A DNA stretch of 64,000 nt from Solenopsis invicta (taxonomy: Eukaryota > Arthropoda > Insecta > Hymenoptera > Formicidae), in assembly GCF_016802725.1 (NCBI RefSeq), contig NC_052669.1, positions 20,365,770-20,429,769 of the forward strand. The letters are read 5' to 3'. Below the pieces are notes generated by a model. The model was given only the letters and a program-made list of their open reading frames with translations, was not told the origin of the DNA and made no database searches. Below are positions 1-12,200 of this stretch, in pieces. Position numbers and translations under genes: made by a program. The first letter of the stretch is position 1. The number at the start of each line of letters is the position of its first letter.

Positions 1-24
1 GATTTAGATAAAATTCATCAACAT

Positions 25-45
25 ACCTTTCTTTATGGCCGACAT
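25..45 (-). CDS. Possible first coding exon of a leftward gene (partial)
   Basis: On the minus strand an ATG at 45-43 opens six codons (M-S-A-I-K-K) and then runs into a consensus-like donor, G|GTATGT, at 27/26. The DNA to its right (about 100-290) is richer in GC and CpG than its surroundings, as expected of a promoter or 5' UTR. The rest of the gene would lie off the left edge. Six residues are too few to name a product. A chance ATG next to a GT is a real alternative, so confidence is low. Confidence 0.25.
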
Positions 46-494
46 CGTGAATTGCTTCAAGTTCAAGTTACTTTTAGAACTGCGATAACCGGAATGCGAT
101 CAGAATCCGATGATATACCTTCTCTAGGCTGCTTGAAGCTCAAAGTCCGCCTCGACGCAAATCGAGGACTCGAGGATAGCGTCGAGGCGTCGAGCACGTG
201 GTGGGAGCAGCCCATGTTTATCGAAATGTTTCTGCTGTATCATGGCGTTGAAAGAGGGGAGAGAAGTCGACGGCTCGCAGGAAACTTTTTCATATTTGAT
301 CGCATTTGTTCCTCTTATCGTCCCTTATCAAGCAATACTTTCGTTGCACAAGATTATATCTTGTTTTTCTGCCTCCTACTTGACACCCCAAATTTCGCAC
401 GTCTTTATACAATGTGTTCGATAAGTTGTGACGCAGTCACTAATTAAAGAAACGTTACTTTTTACATTAAAAATCGTTTCTCTAAATACCCAAG

Positions 495-990
495 TAGCAC
501 ATATACGTTTCAAAAACGTTTTATTACCGATTTCTAGAAACGTTTCTCATGCATTAAAATGTCCACTCAGAAAAATGTTAACTGAAACGTTTCTTTTCCA
601 ATAAAATAACATTTAAGAAACCATTATAAAAACATTATTTTTACGGATAAAGAAAATTTAACATTTCTACTTTTTTAAAATTTCTAATTATTTAAACTTA
701 TTTTTCACGCGTTTAAAGATAGTAGATACATAATTATGTATAAAGCTTCTACAACATTCTCACACAACACGTATGTTTCAAAGACATCTACTATCTTTAA
801 ACACGTGAAAAGTATGTTTAAATAATTAGAAATTCTAAAAAACTAGAATTAAATTTAAAAATTTCTTTATCCGTAAAAAAAACGTTTCTAAAAGTTTCTT
901 AAATGTTATTTTATCGAAAAAAAAAAAAACGTTTCTAGAAATCAGTAATAAAACGTTTCGGAAAAACGTTTTTGAAACGTATATGTGCTA
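495..990. mobile_element. MITE-like element with long terminal inverted repeats
   Basis: The left end TAGCACATATACGTTTC is matched in reverse complement by the right end, which finishes GTGCTA at 990. The complementarity continues imperfectly through most of the 496 bp: internal ATAATTAGAAA-type blocks, CACGTGTTTAAAGATAGTAG versus its partner, and repeated AACGTTTC motifs. It has no coding capacity. It looks like a fold-back MITE. I could not define a convincing target-site duplication, so the superfamily is left open. Confidence 0.7.
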
Positions 991-2474
991 GGTAATCACC
1001 GATACAAATTATTTATTTTGTATACTTTTATCTTTTGCACTTTTTCTATTGTCATCATATTAGAATCATCGTGTTCAATAAGTCACGACACACTTAAAAA
1101 AATTTTTTACATTAAAATTTTTCTATATTATAATTTTATCATTACTTTAACATTAAAAATTGTTCCCAAAAATTGAAATGCAATTTATATTTATCCCAAT
1201 CATTATTTTCTTTTACAAGATATTGCCACGTTTTTATATAAATATTTAATAACTCACAACACGGTTTTAAAAAAACGCTTTCTGCATAAAAAATTATTCC
1301 TTTTCAAAACCGATATAAATTATCTTTTTTTTTTACGTAAAATATTATCGTGAGATATTAACATCTTGTTTATACAATAACTTAGCTACGTTGATAATTT
1401 AAGTGGTGAAAATACTTTTGTAATTATTTTTAATCTGTTACTGACGTATTACATTCATGACGACAGTTCAACATATATATTTGAATTTCAAAGGTCATGT
1501 TTTCGTTGTGTCTAGTCATTTGCTTTCGATAATTGCTTCAAAGATTATTCTATTTTTCTTTAAATAGCAAAAGCATAATAATACACATTTAAATGATTTG
1601 TATCTCTTGAAATATTAGAAAATTTGATTAGATCGTGCAATTTTTATTGTCAGTATATATTTCGCTACAAGGAAATTTTTATTACATATGCAGTTTTTGT
1701 TACACATGTGAATCTTTAATTTGTTCACAATGTAAAGATACAGAGATTTGATTTGTAATCGAGTCTTATAAATCCATTTCACTAATGTATATGTACCTCG
1801 TTTTAATTACAGGATTAATGTAACGGAGGGAAAATATCATTGTATATGAGAAAATAATTTCTAAAAAAAATATTTCAATGAAATGTTTAATTTAATACTT
1901 TTATGTGTTACACGTGTTACACAATGTGTGTTACGTTACACAATGATCTATATATATTTCCTCATGCGACAATTTCTATTTCGGTCCGATGTATACAATT
2001 ATACTTTATCGGGCGTAACTACGAGATCACGTGTTATTTACAATATAGCTGTTAATTTCAATGCTGTAACAACTCTTTGCAATCTCGCGATCACCTTCCT
2101 TTCAACCTAACAATCGTAATTAATAGAAAGTTATCAGCATGGACATTGTTGTACTTGTGCTATTATCTTATTGGTCTTACTGTGAGCATATGTAACGCGT
2201 GATTCTTATTGAGATTTCCGCAAACGTTCACTTAAAAGTACATATAGTCTCGAAAATAATTAATAGTTATTTTTTAAAAATAGTTGTTGGTATAGCTACG
2301 GAGATAGTGCTTTCATCGCAAGATAGAAAGCGATTTTCAGTTTTGGCACATATCATATTTTATTAAAATCTATCTATATCTATCATAACGTTTTAATTAT
2401 AAGCGATCATAAGAAATCGTCGTAAACATTGTTTGTCTACAAATCGTATACAATCGCAATCCATCATTTTTCAA

Positions 2475-2696
2475 TAACCCTTAAACACACTAGGCAATCT
2501 GGGAGACTTTCCTGAAAAAACTTTATTTCCGTACCATTTTATTTTGGTTGAGCAATGAAATTGGTCAATTATAGCGATCGATAAGGGAAACTTCAAACTT
2601 TTTTTTTCCACCTAGTCCGAATCTTCTATCTCATTCTGTTTTTACATAGTAAGCGATCAAAAATTTAGGATTTCTAGTAAAGTGTTTAAGGGTTAA
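2475..2696. mobile_element. Small piggyBac-like MITE
   Basis: The ends AACCCTTAAACAC (about 2476) and GTGTTTAAGGGTT (to about 2695) are inverted copies, followed on the right by TTAA and preceded on the left by the near match ATAA. A CCC...GGG terminus flanked by TTAA is the pattern of piggyBac-derived MITEs. The roughly 220 bp between the ends is non-coding. Confidence 0.5.
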
Positions 2697-3216
2697 AAGT
2701 TGAAGTTGAGACAACTCAATGATGAGCTTACGACTGCTAATACGACGAACGTTATAATCATCATAAAGAATTTACAATAAACATTACGATAGATATAGAT
2801 GGACCTTTAAGAAAAAAGAGGCAAACTATTCTTATATATAGACTAGTATATAAAAAAAGAATGAATTAGACATCGTAATGTTTGATCTTCCAATTTTTTT
2901 TAATTTTGTGTCGTTATTATAAATAAGTATCTCTCGCAGCACATAAATTATATTACGCGAACTCGCACTTTGTGTTCACGTGCATACATTGATAATTGTA
3001 CTTGTCAAACTCCGCACGTATCTTGATTCTATTAAAAAAAAAAAAGAAAAAAGAAAGCTGTACTTAAAAATAAACTAGCGGTACGATTTGTCTTACTTAT
3101 TTTTTACAATTTGAGAAGAGCGACAAGAAACAACCCATTTAACATTTACTCTAACATAGGAAGGTAATGAATTATGTAACAACAGCCAATTAGCAGCTAC
3201 TTATTAACTAAGGATT

Positions 3217-3222
3217 TTTATT
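3217..3222 (-). terminator. AATAAA overlapping the Nup358 stop codon
   Basis: On the minus strand the last codons read GAA-TAA-AAA, so the stop codon lies inside a canonical AATAAA hexamer. If used, it would give a 3' UTR of only a few tens of bases. Whether it is the signal actually used cannot be told from sequence. Confidence 0.35.
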
Positions 3223-6200
3223 CCCCTTCTTCATACTCGACGACACCGGCTTGCTTCGCGCTGTCTACTCCCTACGAAGAAACGTCTCATTTCGTTAGGT
3301 TTTTTAATCCTAGAGTGTAATAGATGTAATAATGTCGCTAATTTGCTATACAACGACTTAAAAAATAAAGTTTTATAATTTAAATATTTTACATTATTAC
3401 AAATTTACAATATTATTTTTAAATACATTTCAATTAATGATTTGATATACTAATTGTATAGAGGATTAAAAGTATTATTAACTCTTTACGCGGTGTATTA
3501 AATTCTCATCAGAATTCTTTTTTTACAAATAATAAAAAAATTTCAATTCTTTAATTATGTCGTTGTTGTAGCAAATAAACGATATAATTTCTAATCCCAT
3601 CTCTTGATCAAGCTTTACTTACATCTTCGAAAAACGTATGCATTTGTTGCGCTGCTTGCACCGACGAAAAAACTGCCCTCAAAACTCTCCTCATTGGAGG
3701 ATCCAAAGCATAATCGATTCCGCTCCAAATACACTCCTTGCCTTCTACCTGTAACAATACAAGAATAATGCATAAAAGATGTAACAATACATTAAGAAGC
3801 ACGCAGTTTTTTGCAATTTACGTCAAAACACTATATTCAACTGCAAAAAAAGAATAAGATATAAATATTCAAGTATTTAAGATAAAGCAATAGCTTGACA
3901 CTGCAGTTTTCTTCTGTAAATTATTTATAAATCGTATACTTTCAATATCTCAAATCTAATATTATTTGTTATGAAAGAAAAGCAGAGTGTGTGTTTATTT
4001 AAACTTTGTAATAGAATTCTTGGATTTTCCAGAAATTTTATTCCAAGTACCAGATAAAATTAAAGAATTTTTGAATGCAGCTTTGAAAAAAATTCATTAT
4101 ATCTTCTAATGAGATTTATTCCTGTTATCAAGACCATTAACAAAAAAAAAACGAAAGTATTTGTATTTCATGTAATAATTACCCGCATGACTGTATCCAT
4201 GCTGATGATGGTGTTGCTCGCATATTCCTCTGAGTCGTCGAGTTTCAGGACGATTCTCTCCGCGTAGATCTCGGAATCGTAATGGATTGCCAAATTTCCT
4301 AAGCCAACACTCTCCCACTTGTTATCGTTAGGCCATCTCGCGAATACAGTGGCACGTTTCTCGATTATAGGAAGCATCTCTTGATCATCCTCTTCATCCT
4401 CCTCATCTTCCTCTTCCTCATCATCTTCCTCTTCTTCTTCTTCTTCTTCATCTACATCGTTGCCTCGATCTACATCGTGTTCCTCGCTGTCCGCTTCACC
4501 GATACATCTTTCACCTATACAAATGTAAATTGATATAAGTACACAAATTGGATTAGAGCATATACATAGATTTAAAGTGCGTATACATATCTTATTGAAA
4601 AACATACAATCGCATTTATGGGAATACTAATAAACGAGCATCGTGAGACAAATAATAACTATATTTATTCAATTTTTTTTCGAGTATAATGTAAAAGATC
4701 AAACATCTGTGCAAGATGTATAGTTTATTGTGATTATATAACGTACATATTACAGAATGTCACATAAAATAAATCATTGCAACTGTTTAATAGCACGAGT
4801 GACAATTCTACGATACAAAATCGATCAGTGTTATAAAATCCATAAAATAACATTTAATTTTGAAAAACATACATTTTCATGATTACATCGTCCCATTTTA
4901 CACAAACATGATAATTTTTTTATTTTAATTTCAATCAAAAACACATAACAAATATAATTAATCGATTGTCCGCATATTATAAAAACATAACATATCACAA
5001 GAACAAAATAACATCGTGCAGATAAAACAGGTAGAATCAATGGACTGTAGGCGCATTTACGACCTAATAATCTTGTGAGGGTTAACCACTACCTTCGGTA
5101 GTTCTCTTCTCGCGTAATTCATGTTGAATGTTATCGATGTGCGCCTTGAATTGCCGAGCAAGGTCGGGAGATTTAAATTTAACCGCCAACTGTTCGACGC
5201 ACGGCTCCTGCTCAGCGTAGTTCATGCCAGCCCACATCCAGGCCTGATTCGACGTGGAGAGTGGATGGAACTCCACGTCGGGGGTGATCAGGAAATTACA
5301 AACAACCTTGTGAACCTGTTCCCGGCGTAGCAGCAACCGGTAGCTGCCGTGGCCCACGTGATGCAGTATTTTCATTTCACCAACACCACGCTCCTTCCAT
5401 TCCTTCAACGCGTTATCATATCTGTACAACTTGGCTCGATGACAGAACACTGTAAACAAATGAAAAGGGTTTAGAAAACAAAGCTTTAAAAACTTGTAAA
5501 TAGATGGCCTTATTGCGGGTAATTAAATAATAATAATTATTTATTATTATTAATTTAATATTAATAATTTAATATTAATTACATCAATAAATACAGAACT
5601 CTCCAACAAGTTTCCTTGTAAAAAGCTATTATTTTCAACTAAAAGATTTCAATTAAAAATAATAAATAAAGATATCCAAAACTACCTTTTTCCTCATCTT
5701 CTTCACCAGTTCGGACTTCAATGGCATCCGGTAAAGGTATAATAGGTTCAAAGTGAGGATCGTGCTCTTGCTCATTATCTACCTCGCCGTCATCCTCTTC
5801 ATTATCTTCTTTTTCTTCACGTGATTTATTTTGAACTGTACTATTTTGCGATGTAGCGGATTTTGAGCCAAATACCGATGAACCCGCACCAGCAAACGAA
5901 AAGTTGGGATCTAAAAGAAGTGTTATGTTCGAAATTAAAGAAAAATCTGTACACAAATGCATAGAAAAAACATTGTTCTAAAACTGACACTTTTAACAAA
6001 AGAGGAAGCAAATTGTTTCCAAAAAATAATTTTAGACACTATCTGAATAGTTTCTCTGATCATGTAATATACCACTTTTGAAGGCCTCCGGCTTCGCCAC
6101 CGATGCAGCGAGCATCGAGAAAGACATATCATTCGGTGCGAAGAAATTGGGATCATCCTCGATTTTCTGATCATTATCTGACGGTTTCATGCCAAAAATA

Positions 6201-9200
6201 GTCGGCGTTGCTGTTGCACCAAAAACATTTGTAGTCGCTGTACCAAAGACGTTCGTTGCGGATGGCATTCCGCCGAAGATATTCGTCGTCGTTGGCGCAG
6301 TCGTCCCGCTGCCGAAGATGTTTGTCGTTGTCGGTGCTATTGACCCGCCAAAGATATTCGCCGTTGTTGTATTGCCGAAGACATTCGCCGTTGTCGTCAT
6401 CGTCGTCGTACCGCTAAAGACATTCGCCGCCGTCGTCGTCGTCGTGGTTGTTGTTCCGCCAAAAATATTCGTTGTTACTGCCGTCGTCCCACTGAAGATA
6501 TTCGTCAGCGACGTTATACCGAAACCCGTTGAACCAAACGACGAAGCGCTGTTACCGAATGTTATTTTAGAGAAAGGTGTAGAATTGGCGCCAAACACCG
6601 AATTGGAGGACTGATTGGTCATTGTCGTGGTGACTACGGTCGACGTCTTCGGAACAGAATTTGTTGCTGTAACGGGGGTTGTTTTCACAGCGGTGGAAGA
6701 AGAAACGGCATTGTCACCGCTGCTCTCGCCGAAAATCGGAGTTTTCGAAGCACCGCCGAAAATGCTCTTGTCGGAATCGAAGGGAAAATTAGACGTTTTG
6801 AAGATGGATGTTTGGCCAAAAATTGGTTGTCCAGTTACGCTGGTCGCGGTTGTCTGCGTTGTTTGAACGTTAGAAGGACTGCAGATCTTGAGATTATCCA
6901 GCAAAGCATTCGTCGTTGACGCTGTTTCATTCGTACCGAATTGAGGATTCATGCCAAATGAAAAAGTCGTGGTTTTCTTGTCGTTAAACAACTTCATATC
7001 GCCAGTGCCAAAGCTCATCGCGGAGCTGTCGAAGCTGGCGGTACTCGGAGATTTGAACGTAGCGGCTGACGCAAAGGAGAAGCCATTCTTTACAGACGCA
7101 GACTGGGTAGTCTCGCTGGTACTCGAAGGACGGCTCAATAAACTTGTGCTCGTGTTGACTTTCGATTGTATTGTCACCTTCTTTTCTTCCGGCATCAGCT
7201 TCCATTTCGACGAATCTTGCTCAGCGGTGTTCGGATATAGTACTATACTCGGTTTCTTACAGCCTCTGCAGCCTGGACAGTCTTCTTTTTGTTTGTAAGC
7301 GTAGAAATTCTCCGGTAGCTGCAATTTTAAGGCTGCCGCCTTGTCCTCTGGAGAGACCTTCACTTCGTAAACGATCTCGAGTTCCTTAACTGGTGAACTA
7401 GCAGTCTTGATCGGCGTTTTTATAGTAGGTTTATCCAATGATTTAATGTTCTTCCTGGCATCGTCGATCGCTTTCTTAAAGTCCGCTGCAATCTCAGCCG
7501 TTTTGAAACGGCAGGCAAACTGCATATATTCAATCTCGCCCTCGCTGTAATCCGCGGTGGACCACAGCCATGATTTCTCGTCCTTTGGTGTAAATTCCAA
7601 ATCATTGGACACTATATGATTCAGACATAACTTTAGTACGTGATCTCGACGCATAATTAGCCGCAGCTTGCCGGTCTCTTTGTGACGTAGCAGCTTAATG
7701 TCACCCAATCCACGTTCCTTCCATTCCTTCTCCAAGGTATCGAACCTGAAGAGTTTCGCTCGGTGACTGTAGAGCACCTCCTCGTCCTCTTCGCCAGTCT
7801 TCACCTCAATTTTATCCGGCAACGGTATGATCGGCGAAAAGTGAATGTCCTCACTCTCTACCACTTCGTCTTCGCTAGTTTCGCCACCACCGGGCGACTT
7901 AGCCGGCGACTTGGCCGTAAAGTTAAAGTCGAAGGATTTGGTAGGCGAGCCGAAAGTAAACGGCGAGTTATTCGTGATGTTGCTCTTCACCGGTATACCA
8001 AATACAAAGTTGGTGCCTGTGGTCTCCTCGGGTTTGGACGAAATTATCTTCGCACTCGCATCCGTGCCCTTATCTTCTATCGGCATTCGGAAACTAAACG
8101 TGGGCGTTTCCTTGGCAGTATCTTTAGGAATGCCGAAGGAAAACGTGGTCATGGGTGTTGTGCCGGAAGAGGTCGTGTTTAGCTGAAAAATGTTGGCCTG
8201 CTGCGGTTTAGGCGGCTGTGACGGGTCCTTAGGCTCGTTGCAGGCGAGACAGTAGTCAGATTCCGGAGAATTAATGACATAACATGTCGGGCAAGTCCAG
8301 GAACCGGCGGGTATTTTGTATACTTCTGACAATGGTAGTTTATCGGAACTAATAGGCTTGCTTTCTTCGCAGGCTAAGCATTTTGTGTCCGTGGCATTGT
8401 TTCTGGTATAACAACTGTTGCACACCCAAGAACCGATCGGAGGTTTAAACAGTTCTGACAACGACGGCTTCGTTTCCGCGCCATTTTGACTCTTGCTCTC
8501 GCTTGACGATGTCTGAGATTTCTTCTCAAACTCCTTCGCGATGTCACTCGGATTGCTACCTTTAACTTTTAACTTCTGCTGGCAACTCGATACGACGTTG
8601 TAGAACTGCGATGCTAATTCTGGCGTGCTGAAGGTCGCAGCGTGTAACGACCAAGTCTTACCGGGTTCTTTGGCATCTACCGGAACAGTCCAATTAACAA
8701 CTGTAGTGCCACTCTTATATGTAAACGCCATGTCCAGTGGAACTCCATGAAAATAGATCTTGGAGGTATCGTCATCCGTCAGTAACAATCGAAGCTTACC
8801 GGATTTGATGTTTAACAGTAGCATCATCTCTCCTGTACCCCTATTCTTCCACTGCATGGCGTTGGCACTGTTGACCGATTGACATTTAAGGCTTGCCGTT
8901 CCGACAAACAACTTATGATCATTTTCATTCGGCGTTCGCGTTTCGTTGGGTGAGCCCTGTTTAATGGCGCCGGGTGGCGGCAAGCGAGGTCTCCTCAATG
9001 TTGTAGAATTCTGGCCGGTTGTTGTGGGAGAGGTAAATAGCGGCGATGCATTTGAGGGTGTGCTCGTCAGAATAGGTGTCTGTGAATTCATTGTCGGAGT
9101 CGAGGCTCCGAAAACGAAGCTCGCGGATGGCGTCGAGACGGCGCTTGTTACGGTAGTAGTCTTCGTTTCAGGTTTACTGGTTGACTTAGTAAACGAAAAT

Positions 9201-12200
9201 CCGCTAAACGGACTGATTTTCGGAGGTTCTTCGATCTTTTTGGAATCGCCCACTTCCGTATCACTAACCTGCTGAATAATAGGTTCAGTACTGAAGGAGA
9301 ATCCTCCTAGTGTCGTGCTGAATTTCGATTTGTCCGAGGATACTTCCGTCGATGAACTTATCTTGGCTTGTTGCATTGGCTGTGATTTCTGGGTCTTGGA
9401 CGAGTCTTTGTCGCTAGAGAAAGCTTTCTCGCTGCTCTTGGGCGGCTTTCCCGGAGAGATTGCGGGTAAATTAAGCCTGGCCCGATCAAAGGCATCCTTG
9501 AACGCCATCGCCTTGAACGCCATCGCCTCGTCCGAAGTTTTGAATTTAATGCAAAGTTTCTCCAGCTTCACCTCCTCGTCGGCAAAATCGTTAGCGACCC
9601 AGAACCAAGCCTTGTTGTTGTTTGTCATAGGGCTCAATTCCATGTCGGGCCGCAGCATGTGATTCGCACAGATCTTCAGGATCTGATCACGACGCATCAA
9701 CAGGCGTACCTTGCCTTCCTTATTGCGTAGTAGTTTCACGTCACCGACACCGCGCTCCTTCCACTCTTTGTCGACAAAGCGAAACAGCTTTGCCCGGCCG
9801 CAATACAGAGTGTCTTCCTCCTCTTCGCCGGTGGTGACTTTCACCTTCGCGGGCAACGGTATGACAGGCACGAAGTTTGGAATCGGATCGTGTTCCTGCT
9901 CGCACATCTCCGTGGATGTATTCGGCGATTCGATCAAAGACTCGAAGGTAGATTTAGTGGTATTATCAGTCTTGTCATGTATCTTACTAGTAGCATTATC
10001 TTGAAGTAAAGCACCGCTGATTGTATGAGTTACAATAGATGGTGATGTTGTTAAATTGGCATAAATCGGTACATTGACGTTAGCTGGGGTTACATAAGTT
10101 GATGTTGGCGGTAAGTTGACGGTAGTTGGTATAGTGGCCTGCGAGGGCATGGGAATCTGATAGCAATGCGGCACGTTGGAAGACGACGATTTCGTCGTCG
10201 TTATTGGTGTAGTAGAGAAGGTGGCAGCTGTTCCACCTCCCGATCGGTACTGCGGCGGTATGGTAACGCTCAGAGTCGGTTGGGTGGACGGAACCGTGGT
10301 CGGTAGTGTGTCGGATGTCGTGATGACCACATTCACAGGAGGCGCTTTGTTCACTGGTGCGTCTTTGATGATCGTCGTGGCCGTCACTGTTGTTGCTTCG
10401 GGTTTGGTTTGCGACGGCGTTTCGATCTTTTGCTTAATTGAAAGCTGTAACGACGAATTCGTCGGAGGCGCCGGCATGAGATCGGGCAATTGTGAGGAAA
10501 GCGTTGACGCAAAGAGGCCTTGTTGCAGCGGGTTGTCCGGTACTTTCTGATTAGGATACAGTATCGGCATCGGGTAGACAGGGTGCGGATACAGGTTCGG
10601 ATCGGGAAACGGCAATCCTGCCTGAGGATAATACTGGATCGTCCCAGGAGGATAAATTAGCGACGGGTAAGGAGGTCGGGCAGGCTGCGATTGAAATATA
10701 TTACCAGAAATAGAAGACGCTGATTGATTCTGATAGTTCAAATCGACGTACTCGTCGTCGTCGAGAACGTAGTAATCTTCAGGATCGACAGCGGGATTCA
10801 CATTCTGTTGCTGTTGTATACGCTGCTGCTGCTGCTGCTTTTGAGTCTCTTTGCGTGATTCTACCACCTCCTTAGTCAGAGTATCCATTTTATCAGTTAA
10901 CGATTTCATTTGTATCATCATGTTTTTCATCTGTTCCATCAGTTCCTGCACTTCATTGTCTCGGGATTGCATAATCTGACGTATTTGTGCGTCAAGACGC
11001 TCCGGGCTCGGGCGTGCCTCTGTGCGATTCTTTGACACATTCAAGTAATCCTGCAATCTGCATGGCGTGCTGGCATGTTTTGGTGTACGATGAGCATTCC
11101 TCTGAGGGGTACTAAGCATGTTCGAACCTCCGGTCAGAGTCGTGAGCATCGGTAGTGTCGGATTTGTGACCGGCTGATCCACGGCGCTATGAGTGGGCGA
11201 ATAACTCTCGTCGGATATACAGTCGATGTCATTCCTACTCAAATCACCCCTGCCTAGATCCGGGTCTATTCTCTTTAGCTCATTCTCAATGTCGGTGATG
11301 TGAGTGCCGAGCACGGAGTTCAATGGATGTTTAGGATTCGTGCCTGGATTACGAAGTCGGTCGAGCGTAAGGTAGTAGCTGCTCTTAGCCTTCGATAGCA
11401 TTATAACATGCTGCGATCGCATCTCTGATGTTAAGCTCTCACGTGGCGTGGAATTCACTATCTCGTCCGCAAAAATCTTGTAGATCTGCGCCAGCTGGAA
11501 CGATGCTTCTGGACACTTGAGTGCCTCCAGCGCATCGATTGCTTGCTCATATTGTTTGTCGTGTACGAGTCGCTGAGCCAACAACAATTTGCCCTCTTCG
11601 AGGGCGTTAGTTAGCTCGAAATTGTTCATCTCTTTACCCTGATAATTGAACAACTTCGAGGGAGACATACGTAATGTTTGATTGTTCTGCAGTCTCTCCA
11701 ATAGCGGTAGAGCGGCGGTCCAGTACAGCTCGGAACGCGCCTCCCATTTAGAGATATTTCCGCTCGCCTCATCCTTCTCTTTCATCGTCTTCGCGCGATA
11801 ATGAAACATGCGCGCCAGATGTACCAACAATGCTGGATGCATACCGTGATTACCGATACAGCGAATGATTTCCAAACCTTGTTGCAATTCCTGTCGTAGC
11901 TCACCGATATTACCGTCTGCATCCTCTCGCTTCGAGTACATCTTATATGCCGCCGACCACCATTTTTCCTGATTACTAGTGGACAGCGTTGTAGTAAGAT
12001 CAACAGGCAGCGTCGGCAGTTTCTCCGGATTCATGAAGCTACCAAGTTGTTGCTCTTCTAGAATGGCGGATGAGCAAAGTATTGCTGCATTAAGAAATGC
12101 ATCGATATCGATAAGACACAGACTGTCGGGTGCCGCCTGATTCGTGTTGAATACCGAAAACTGTAACACTGGAAACACACGCGAGGTCTGATCCGGGTGT

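Larger units (their letters stand above)
46..3217. other. Non-coding stretch between left edge and Nup358
   Basis: No open frame here shows family-like composition or splice structure. The segment is AT-rich and carries two inverted-repeat elements, annotated separately at 495-990 and 2475-2696. The right end will contain the Nup358 3' UTR (minus strand). The longest frame (52-447, plus) opens on TTG, resembles no family, and overlaps the presumed promoter of the left-edge exon. Confidence 0.6.

Noticed and set aside
52..447. 131-codon plus-strand frame
   Set aside because: Opens on TTG, has no recognisable domain and no supporting splice sites.
6189..6866. Val/Pro-rich plus-strand frames (141 and 83 codons)
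   Set aside because: Antisense shadow of the Thr-rich FG repeats of Nup358.
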